64,000 nucleotides of DNA from CAIMFV01 sp040757715. Lineage in GTDB: Bacteria > Pseudomonadota > Alphaproteobacteria > Caulobacterales > Caulobacteraceae. A program made the translations under genes and the position numbers. This document shows, piece by piece, positions 38,737-44,836 of this stretch. The stretch spans positions 62,001 to 126,000 of the forward strand of contig JBFLWS010000003.1 of NCBI GenBank assembly GCA_040757715.1. The letters are read 5' to 3'. The notes below the pieces were generated by a model, which was not told where the DNA came from, did not search any database, and was given only the letters and a program-made list of their open reading frames with translations. Positions within the stretch are counted from its first letter, which is position 1. Each line of letters begins with the position of its first letter.

Positions 38737-38754
38737 CCGTTTGGGCTCAAACGG
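38737..38754. terminator. hairpin between convergent genes
   Basis: CCGTTTG (38737-38743) pairs with CAAACGG (38748-38754) around a GGCT loop. It sits between the TonB-like gene and the converging ahpD and could stop transcription from both sides. No T-run. Confidence 0.55.
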
Positions 38755-38759
38755 GTCGC

Positions 38760-39284
38760 TCACCCCGCTGCACGCTCTCCAGCCAGGACGCGGGAGACGG
38801 CGTTGACTACGGCGCCGATGCGCAGGGCGGCCTGGACTTGGGTATTGGGCACGCCGCGCTTCTTCAGCTCTTCCTCGTGGCTGTCGAGGCAGGCGCCGCA
38901 GCCGTTGATGGCCGACACCGCCACGCACCAGAGCTCGAAGTCGTTCTTCTCCACTCCCGGATTGGCGATGACGTTCATGCGCAGGCGGGCCGGCAAAGTG
39001 CGGTACTCGGGGTTCTGCATCAGGTGCAGGGCGCGGTAATAGACGTTGTTCATGCCCATGATGGCCGCCGCCGCCTTGGCCGCGTCGCGGGCCTCGGGGG
39101 TGAGCTGGGCCGCGGCTTCGATGGCCTTCACCACGTCGGGCTGGCCCACCGCATGGGCGCTGGCGAGGAAAGTTCCCCACTTCTGCTGGTCGCTCAGCAG
39201 GGTCTCGTTGGCCAGCGAAGAGAGGTTGAGGCTGAGGTCCTTGGCGTAGGCCGGCAGGGCCTCACGCAACGCGTCGAGGGACAT
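38760..39284 (-). CDS. ahpD: AhpD, alkylhydroperoxidase
   Basis: 174 residues from the ATG at 39284, preceded on its strand by AGGAAGGA; an in-frame extension to 39392 has no homology. The active site is INGCGACLDSHEEEL, the AhpD-type C-x2-C with a following His, and NNVYYRALHLM is a further family block. AhpD reduces the peroxiredoxin AhpC and is itself recharged by a lipoyl protein, as shown in mycobacteria. It lies 150 bp downstream of ahpC on the same strand. Confidence 0.94.
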   Translation of the reverse strand: MSLDALREALPAYAKDLSLNLSSLANETLLSDQQKWGTFLASAHAVGQPDVVKAIEAAAQLTPEARDAAKAAAAIMGMNNVYYRALHLMQNPEYRTLPARLRMNVIANPGVEKNDFELWCVAVSAINGCGACLDSHEEELKKRGVPNTQVQAALRIGAVVNAVSRVLAGERAAG

Positions 39285-39434
39285 GGGGGAATCCTTCCTG
39301 GGGGGAGAGAGGGCGCCGGCCGCTCCGTTGGGGGGACGGTGGAGCGACCGGCGGGTTGGCGGACGCCAGGGCCAAGCTCGGAGCCGGCGCATGACCAGCT
39401 CCCGCTTGCCCCCTACATCCGCCGGGGTTTGAAA

Positions 39435-39989
39435 TTACACGTGCAAAGTATCGCCGCCGACTTGGCGGTTGCAGGGGCACAGTTCGTCGGTTTGCAGGGC
39501 GTCGAGCACGCGCAGCGTGTCCTGCGGGTTGCGGCCCACGTTCAGGTTGGTGACATAGACGTGCTGCACCACATTGTCCGGGTCCACCACATAGGTGGCG
39601 CGATAGGCCACGCCGGCGTCTTCGTTCAGCACGCCGAGGGCGCGGGCGAACTTGCCGGAGTTGTCGGCGAAGTTCCAGATCGGCAGGTTATGCAGATCCG
39701 GATGCTCCCGGCGCCAGCCGAGCTTGGCGTGTTCGTTGTCGGTGGAGCCGCCCAGCACCACGGCGTCGCGGGCTTCGAATTCCTTGGCCAGACGCGCGAA
39801 CTCGGCGATCTCGGTGGGGCAAACAAAGGTGAAGTCCTTCGGGTAGAAGAAGATCACCTTCCACTTGCCGGGGAAGCTTTCGTTGTTGAGCGTTTCAAAG
39901 GCGCTGACGCCATTTTCTTCATGCTTCATGAACTTCGGCTTCACGCCGACCACTTTGAATTCCGGAAGCTTTTCTCCGACGCCGAGCAT
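39435..39989 (-). CDS. ahpC: AhpC, three-cysteine peroxiredoxin
   Basis: 184 residues from the ATG at 39989 (AAGGAGAT upstream). The peroxidatic cysteine is C57 in KDFTFVCPTEIAEF. The C-terminus reads TDELCPCNRQ, giving C171 and C173, the arrangement of mycobacterial AhpC (ELCACN) that is reduced by AhpD. No ahpF is nearby. It detoxifies hydrogen and organic peroxides. It is divergent from oxyR, whose operator lies between the two genes. Confidence 0.96.
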   Translation of the reverse strand: MLGVGEKLPEFKVVGVKPKFMKHEENGVSAFETLNNESFPGKWKVIFFYPKDFTFVCPTEIAEFARLAKEFEARDAVVLGGSTDNEHAKLGWRREHPDLHNLPIWNFADNSGKFARALGVLNEDAGVAYRATYVVDPDNVVQHVYVTNLNVGRNPQDTLRVLDALQTDELCPCNRQVGGDTLHV

Positions 39990-40102
39990 GGCGATCTCCT
40001 TATCTGTTGAGAACATACAATGGGGTCCGGCGAACGCCGCCGGTGAACGAGGGGATAGGCTGTCCGCGCCCAAAAGGCCAATCAATTGTTTTTTGCATTA
40101 TG

Positions 40103-40117
40103 ATAGAGACACTCTAT
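40103..40117. promoter_or_regulatory. OxyR-type operator between ahpC and oxyR
   Basis: ATAGAG-ACA-CTCTAT is a perfect dyad of T-N11-A type, and ATAG-N7-CTAT fits half of the classical OxyR consensus. It lies 10 bp before the oxyR ATG and 114 bp from the ahpC start. Autoregulation of oxyR and activation of ahpC are inferred. Confidence 0.65.
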
Positions 40118-40126
40118 ATATGAGGC

Positions 40127-41026
40127 ATGCAACTGCCCACCACCCGTCAGCTCCAATATCTAAAGCTGCTGGACGAGCATCGCTCGTTCAGCCGCGCCGC
40201 CGAGGCCGCGCACGTCACCCAGCCGACCCTCTCGGCCGGTATCGCCGAGCTGGAGCGGATCTTGGGCGCCGCCCTGGTGGATCGGGCCCGATCCGGCGTC
40301 ATCCTCACTGCCGCGGGGGAGGACGCGGTGCGTCGGGCCAAGGCCATCCTCGCCCAGGCCGAGGACCTGGTGCAGGCGGCCCGCGGCGCCGGACGCCCGC
40401 TCACCGGCCGCTTTCGGCTGGGGGTGATCCCCACCATCGCCCCTTTCCTCCTGCCCCGCGCCCTGCCCCTCTTGCGGACAGCCTTTCCCGAACTGCGGCT
40501 TTATCTGCGCGAGGATCTGACGCCGAGGCTGATCTCAGCGCTGCGTTCGGGCGCCCTCGACGCCGCCCTCATCGCCCTGCCCTATGACACCACGGGCCTC
40601 GATGTCGCCGAGGTGGGGGTGGATGAGCTGCTGGCCGCCTTGCCGGCCGACCACCCCCTGGCTGCCGGCGACGAGGTGGACCCGGCGGCGCTGGCCCATG
40701 AGACGCTCATCCTTTTAGAAGACGGCCACTGCCTGCGCGACCATGCGCTGGGCGCCTGCCAGCTGGAGCCGCCCCGCGCCCGGGACGGCGAGGGCGCTTT
40801 CGCCGCCACCTCGCTGCACACCTTGATGCAGATGGTGGGCTCGGGGCTCGGCGTCTCGCTCACCCCGGCCATGGCGGTGCGGGCGGGGCTCACCGACACT
40901 GCGGCGGTGGCCGTGCGCCCTCTGGCGGCTGAGGCGCCGCAGCGCCAGATCGTGGTGGCCTGGCGCGCCGGCTCCAGTCGGGGCGAGGAGGCGCGGCTCC
41001 TGGCCGAGACCCTGCGCGCGGCGTGA
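40127..41026 (+). CDS. oxyR: OxyR, peroxide-sensing LysR regulator
   Basis: 299 residues. The winged-helix head (TTRQLQYLKLLDEHRSFSRA, VTQPTLSAGIAELE) is followed by the effector domain. The redox switch LLEDGHCLRDHALGAC carries Cys202 and Cys211, matching Cys199 and Cys208 of the E. coli protein; oxidation to a disulfide makes it an activator. GSGLGVSLTPAMAV is the usual distal segment. It is divergent from ahpC. Its last seven codons and stop (AETLRAA) are duplicated as a perfect 24-bp repeat 926 bp downstream. Confidence 0.96.
   Translation: MQLPTTRQLQYLKLLDEHRSFSRAAEAAHVTQPTLSAGIAELERILGAALVDRARSGVILTAAGEDAVRRAKAILAQAEDLVQAARGAGRPLTGRFRLGVIPTIAPFLLPRALPLLRTAFPELRLYLREDLTPRLISALRSGALDAALIALPYDTTGLDVAEVGVDELLAALPADHPLAAGDEVDPAALAHETLILLEDGHCLRDHALGACQLEPPRARDGEGAFAATSLHTLMQMVGSGLGVSLTPAMAVRAGLTDTAAVAVRPLAAEAPQRQIVVAWRAGSSRGEEARLLAETLRAA
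41003..41026. repeat. 24-bp direct repeat, left copy (oxyR 3' end), att-like
   Basis: The last 24 bases of oxyR, starting GCCGAGACCCTG and ending GCGGCGTGA, recur without mismatch at 41929-41952. Left boundary of the DUF2335 islet. Duplication of a gene's 3' end on both sides of an insert is typical of site-specific integration. Confidence 0.8.
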
Positions 41027-41042
41027 GAACCCGCTTTGCGGA

Positions 41043-41558
41043 TCAGTTGTCTTTCGGAGTCTGCTTGTCGGCGGTGGCGCGCCCTGTGATCAGCGTCGAG
41101 ACGACGCCTAGCAATGGCGCGGCCAAAAATAGGCCGCTGGCGGCCAGATTTCCGTGGGCGCCGAAATAGATTGCCGAGGTTACACACAGCGAGGCGAATA
41201 CAAAGCCCATGTAAAGACCAGTGGTTCGATAACGGGTTGTATGACTTGCCAATGTTTGTTCGATCTGGCGGTCGTGTTCTTGTTGTTTCGCCACTTCATC
41301 GTGAGGCGCCTCGGCCATGCGAACGATGCGTTCGGCCAATCCTGGAAATGCAGTTTCGTAGGCGATGAGCTGATCAGGCGCCGGCAAAGGCCCCGTGTGG
41401 TTCGACTCACTATACTGAATAGCGGTTCCCACAAATCTGAGCAGTGCTTCGGGGTCTTTGCTCTCCAACAGGTCCAGAAGCGACGCCTTGACGCTTTCGG
41501 GCAGCGCGGCCGGCGGGGCGCTATCACTTTCGGGATGCGCCTCGCGGTCTTCATCCAT
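41043..41558 (-). CDS. DUF2335 membrane protein
   Basis: 171 residues. The central YSESNHTGPLPAPDQLIAYE and FPGLAERIVRMAEAPHDEVA are the DUF2335 signature (GPLP-P followed by PG-A-RI--MAE). The C-terminal third has two hydrophobic helices (about 114-132 and 138-157). The domain is scattered among proteobacteria, often in accessory regions; its function is unknown. It follows a small gene with a one-base gap. Both lie inside the segment bracketed by the oxyR 3'-end repeats and look less G+C-rich than their surroundings. Confidence 0.85.
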   Translation of the reverse strand: MDEDREAHPESDSAPPAALPESVKASLLDLLESKDPEALLRFVGTAIQYSESNHTGPLPAPDQLIAYETAFPGLAERIVRMAEAPHDEVAKQQEHDRQIEQTLASHTTRYRTTGLYMGFVFASLCVTSAIYFGAHGNLAASGLFLAAPLLGVVSTLITGRATADKQTPKDN

Positions 41559-41559
41559 G

Positions 41560-41826
41560 TTAGACGATCTTATTCTTCGATGCGGCCGCCAGTGGCCGGC
41601 CGCCGGCGAGGGCGGATCGATTGGCCCTGGCGATGCTCACGCGCCGGGCCTCAATCTTCGCAGCGGTGAAAGCGACGCGCGCCGCCGCCTGCGAAGGTGA
41701 ATAGCGCGCAAACGATTCACGATGAGCGCTCGCGGGAAACACCACTGCCGCCAAGCCGTCGCGGAAACCTTCCGCGAATGATTGGAGCGCGACCTCTTCC
41801 CGCTTCTTTGCAAAAATGCGCATCAT
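41560..41826 (-). CDS. small hypothetical protein upstream of DUF2335
   Basis: 88 residues from the ATG at 41826, chosen for the AGGAACGG on its strand; an in-frame ATG at 41874 would add 16 residues. It begins MMRIFAKKREEVALQSFAEG and is basic and alanine-rich, with no membrane segment, signal peptide or recognised domain. The TAA is one base from the DUF2335 start, so the two form an operon. No helix-turn-helix is evident. I do not recognise the family. Confidence 0.55.
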   Translation of the reverse strand: MMRIFAKKREEVALQSFAEGFRDGLAAVVFPASAHRESFARYSPSQAAARVAFTAAKIEARRVSIARANRSALAGGRPLAAASKNKIV

Positions 41827-41928
41827 TTTTCCGTTCCTGACGCACTCTAGCATCGATCTTGGATTTGGGGGCAAGTTTGGCGTGATCCGATTTCCCGAAC
41901 TTTAAACCGGCTTGACGCGGCAGATGTT

Positions 41929-41952
41929 GCCGAGACCCTGCGCGCGGCGTGA
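41929..41952. repeat. 24-bp direct repeat, right copy, att-like
   Basis: Identical to the oxyR 3' end at 41003-41026, including the stop codon. Homology stops sharply on both sides. It lies 86 bp before the APH-like gene and marks the right boundary of the DUF2335 islet. Confidence 0.8.
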
Positions 41953-42038
41953 CGCGGTCTTCCCCTGCGGCGCCCTTGCGAGGGGACGCGTCCGACGCCT
42001 AATGTCCAACTGAACAAGCGTAATACAGGGGAAACGTC

Positions 42039-43109
42039 ATGGCCGAGACCACGGCTCAGGAAACCTTTTCCGGGGTGAAGCCGGTGGAGGAGCGCCATCG
42101 CTTCGACGAGGCGAAGCTGGCGGCGTGGCTGGCCGCCCATGTGGAAGGGTTCGCCGGTCCCCTGACGGTGATGCAGTTCAAGGGCGGGCAGTCCAACCCC
42201 ACCTATCAGCTGATCACCCCCGCCAAGAAATATGTGCTGCGGCGCAAGCCGCCGGGCAAGCTGTTGCCCTCCGCCCATGCGGTAGACCGGGAGTTCAAGG
42301 TCATTTCGGCCCTGAACAAAGTGAACTTTCCGGTGGCGCGGGCCTATGCTCTGTGCACGGACGAGGACATTATCGGCACCATGTTCTACGTCATGGACAT
42401 GGTGGAGGGGCGCATCCTGTGGGATGGCTACCTGCCGGGCGCCAGCCCTGAGGACCGCCGCGAAATCTACCGCGCCGAGACGGCCACCCTCGCCCAGCTG
42501 CACAGCGTCGACTACCAGGCGGTGGGATTGTTCGACTACGGAAAGCCGGGCAACTATTTCGGCCGCCAGGTGGATCGCTGGACCAAGCAATACCGGGCCT
42601 CGGAGACCGAGGCCATTGCTGCCATGGACCGTCTGATCGAGTTCCTGCCCGCCACCTTGCCCGCCGACGACCTCACCACCATCGTCCATGGCGACTATCG
42701 CCTGGACAACATGATCCTGCACCCCACCGAGAATCGGGTGATCGCGGTGCTGGACTGGGAGCTGTCCACCCTGGGCAACCCCTTGGCCGACTTCAGCTAT
42801 TTCCTCATGCAGTGGGTGATGCCGGCCGGTGAGCGCTCTGGGCTCTCCGGCATGGATCTGAAGGCTCTGGGCATCCCCAGCCTGGAAGAGACGGTGGAGC
42901 ACTATTGCGGCCTCACCGGGCGCTCGGGTCTGCCTGAGCTCGACTGGTACTTCGCCTACAATCTCTTCCGTCTCGCCGCCATCTGCCAGGGCATCGCCGG
43001 GCGGGTTCGCGACGGTACGGCCTCGAGCCCGCAGGCGGCCGCCACCGCGCAGCGGGTCTGGCCGCTCAGCCAGGTGGCGCTGCAATTCGCACAAAAAGCC
43101 GGCGCGTGA
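42039..43109 (+). CDS. APH-family phosphotransferase (ACAD10/FadE36-like)
   Basis: 356 residues with an aminoglycoside-phosphotransferase fold. FKGGQSNPTYQLI is the nucleotide-binding loop, VLRRKPPGKLLPSAHAVDREF the lysine and helix region, TIVHGDYRLDNMILH the catalytic loop, and IAVLDWELSTLGNPLADFSY the metal-binding Asp. This subgroup is usually encoded near acyl-CoA dehydrogenases and resembles the kinase domain of ACAD10, which acts on hydroxy-fatty acids. That role is inferred from the family; resistance is not implied. The exported amidohydrolase gene follows after about 16 bp. Confidence 0.88.
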   Translation: MAETTAQETFSGVKPVEERHRFDEAKLAAWLAAHVEGFAGPLTVMQFKGGQSNPTYQLITPAKKYVLRRKPPGKLLPSAHAVDREFKVISALNKVNFPVARAYALCTDEDIIGTMFYVMDMVEGRILWDGYLPGASPEDRREIYRAETATLAQLHSVDYQAVGLFDYGKPGNYFGRQVDRWTKQYRASETEAIAAMDRLIEFLPATLPADDLTTIVHGDYRLDNMILHPTENRVIAVLDWELSTLGNPLADFSYFLMQWVMPAGERSGLSGMDLKALGIPSLEETVEHYCGLTGRSGLPELDWYFAYNLFRLAAICQGIAGRVRDGTASSPQAAATAQRVWPLSQVALQFAQKAGA

Positions 43110-43125
43110 TTTTGGGATTTTAGTG

Positions 43126-44436
43126 ATGAAAAACAATATGTTGAACGCCATTATGGCGTCGGCGGCGCTGCTGGGTGCAGCCGCTCTGTCGGTCCCCGCC
43201 GCAGCGGCGGACTTGGCCAAGACCTATGTCCAGGTCGGCCGCCTGCTGGCTGACCCCGCAGCCGGCAAGGTGGAGACCGAGAAGACCCTGGTGGTGCAGA
43301 ATGGCCGCATCCTCGCCGTGCGCGACGGTTACATTGCTGAGCCGGGCGCCAAGGTGGTGGACCTGAAGGCAAGCTTCGTACTGCCGGGCCTCATCGACAG
43401 CCACGTGCATATCTGCGACCAAAGCGGGCCCTCGCAGCGCCTCGACGCCGTGACCAAGAGCCTCGGCGATGTGGTGATCGACTGCACCCTCTATGCGCGT
43501 CGCACGGTGGAGGCCGGCTTCACCACCGTGGCCGACGTGGGTGATCCCAATGTGGCCATCTTCGCCCTGCGCGATGCGGTGAAGGCCGGCAAGGTGGTGG
43601 GGCCGCGCATCATCGCCGCGGGCTACGCCCTGTCGCCCCATGGCGGCCATGGCGACGTTTATGGCTACAGCCCCGAGGTGGAGAAGGTGCTGGAAGACCC
43701 CACCCTCTGCTCCGGCGCCGACGAGTGCCGCCGGGCCGTGCGCATGCAGATCCACGCGGGCGCGGATCTGATCAAGATCCTGGCCACCGGCGGCGTGCTC
43801 GACGGCGGCGCCACCGGCCTTGAGCAGCAGTTCTCCGACGAGGAGCTGGCCGCCATCGTGCAAGCCGCGCATTCCATGGGCCGCATGGTCAAGGCTCACG
43901 CCCATGGCGCGGCCGGGGTCAACGCCGCCCTGCGCGCCGGCATCGATTCCATCGAGCATGGCACCTATCTGAACGACGACTCCATCCGCCTGTTCAAGGA
44001 GAAGGGCGCGTGGCTGGTGCCGACGCTCCTGGCCGGCGACACGGTGTCGCGTGAAGCGGCCAAGCCTGACACCTGGATGTCTCCCCCGGTGAAGGCCAAG
44101 GCGCTCACGGCCGGGCCCTTGATGCAGGCCATGGGCAAGCGCGCCCACGACGCCGGGATCAAGGTGGCCTTCGGCACCGACACCGGGGTCTCCAGGCACG
44201 GCGACAACGCTCGCGAATTCGCCCTGATGGTCAAGGCTGGTTGGACGCCGCAGGAGGCCATCGCCGCGGCCACCACCCGCGGGGCCGAGCACTTGCGTCT
44301 GTCCGCCGAGATCGGAACCCTGGTTCCCGGCAAGGCTGCCGACCTCATCGCGGTCGCGGGCGACCCCCTGAAGGACGTCACCGAGCTGGAGCGGGTGAAG
44401 TTCGTCATGAAGGGCGGCCAGGTGGTGAAGGAGTAG
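43126..44436 (+). CDS. exported metal-dependent amidohydrolase (Xaa-Pro/Xaa-Arg dipeptidase-like)
   Basis: 436 residues from the ATG at 43126 (a GTG lies three bases upstream). The signal peptide ends near VPAAAADL. The metal motifs of the amidohydrolase superfamily are LPGLIDSHVHICDQ, the bridging lysine in DLIKILATGGVLDGG, KAHAHGAAGV, GIDSIEHGTYL and the Asp in FGTDTGVSRHGDN. Caulobacter relatives studied by others cleave N-acyl or dipeptide substrates such as Xaa-Pro or Xaa-Arg. The exact substrate is not visible. Periplasmic location is predicted. Confidence 0.9.
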   Translation: MKNNMLNAIMASAALLGAAALSVPAAAADLAKTYVQVGRLLADPAAGKVETEKTLVVQNGRILAVRDGYIAEPGAKVVDLKASFVLPGLIDSHVHICDQSGPSQRLDAVTKSLGDVVIDCTLYARRTVEAGFTTVADVGDPNVAIFALRDAVKAGKVVGPRIIAAGYALSPHGGHGDVYGYSPEVEKVLEDPTLCSGADECRRAVRMQIHAGADLIKILATGGVLDGGATGLEQQFSDEELAAIVQAAHSMGRMVKAHAHGAAGVNAALRAGIDSIEHGTYLNDDSIRLFKEKGAWLVPTLLAGDTVSREAAKPDTWMSPPVKAKALTAGPLMQAMGKRAHDAGIKVAFGTDTGVSRHGDNAREFALMVKAGWTPQEAIAAATTRGAEHLRLSAEIGTLVPGKAADLIAVAGDPLKDVTELERVKFVMKGGQVVKE

Positions 44437-44439
44437 GTC

Positions 44440-44817
44440 TTGAGCTCGATGTTTCGCTTCGTCCTCGCCCTCGCCGCCCTGAACGGGCTGATGGCCGTGG
44501 CCGCCGGGGCCTTCGGCGCCCACGCGGTGGCGGAGCTGCAAGCCAAGGAGTGGCTGCGCACCGGCGCCACCTACCAGCTGTTGCACGCCGGGGCGGCGCT
44601 GGCGGCCCTGGCCCTGGCGCCCCGTCTCAGGGCAGGGGTGGTTCCGGCGGCGCTCTTGTCCGCAGGCGGCCTTTTGTTCGGCCTCTCGCTCTATCTGTTG
44701 GCGGCCACGGGGCAGCGGATGCTCGGCGCGGTGACGCCGGTGGGGGGCGTGCTCATGCTGCTCGGCTGGTCGCTGCTCGTGGTGCAGGCGGCGCGACCGA
44801 GCCCGCCAGCGGGTTGA
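44440..44817 (+). CDS. DUF423 membrane protein
   Basis: 125 residues with four hydrophobic helices. FVLALAALNGLMAVAAGAFGAHAV is the DUF423 opening and GVLMLLGWSLLVV the last helix. The TTG at 44440 has AAGGAG six bases upstream (44428-44433), better spaced than for the ATG at 44449, so I use TTG; the difference is three residues. DUF423 proteins (E. coli YgdD) are inner-membrane proteins of unknown role. It follows the amidohydrolase by three bases. Confidence 0.85.
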   Translation: MSSMFRFVLALAALNGLMAVAAGAFGAHAVAELQAKEWLRTGATYQLLHAGAALAALALAPRLRAGVVPAALLSAGGLLFGLSLYLLAATGQRMLGAVTPVGGVLMLLGWSLLVVQAARPSPPAG

Positions 44818-44836
44818 TCCGTTCCCAGACGGATCA
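44815..44836. terminator. palindrome joining two convergent stop codons
   Basis: TGATCCGT (44815-44822) and ACGGATCA (44829-44836) form a perfect 8-bp stem with a 6-base loop. The outer ends are the TGA of DUF423 and, on the other strand, the TGA of the TPR gene. Likely bidirectional terminator. Confidence 0.65.

Noticed and set aside
40081..40095. Second OxyR half-site upstream of the 40103-40117 dyad
   Set aside because: At the expected spacing the sequence ATCAATTGTTTTTTG matches the consensus too poorly to call.
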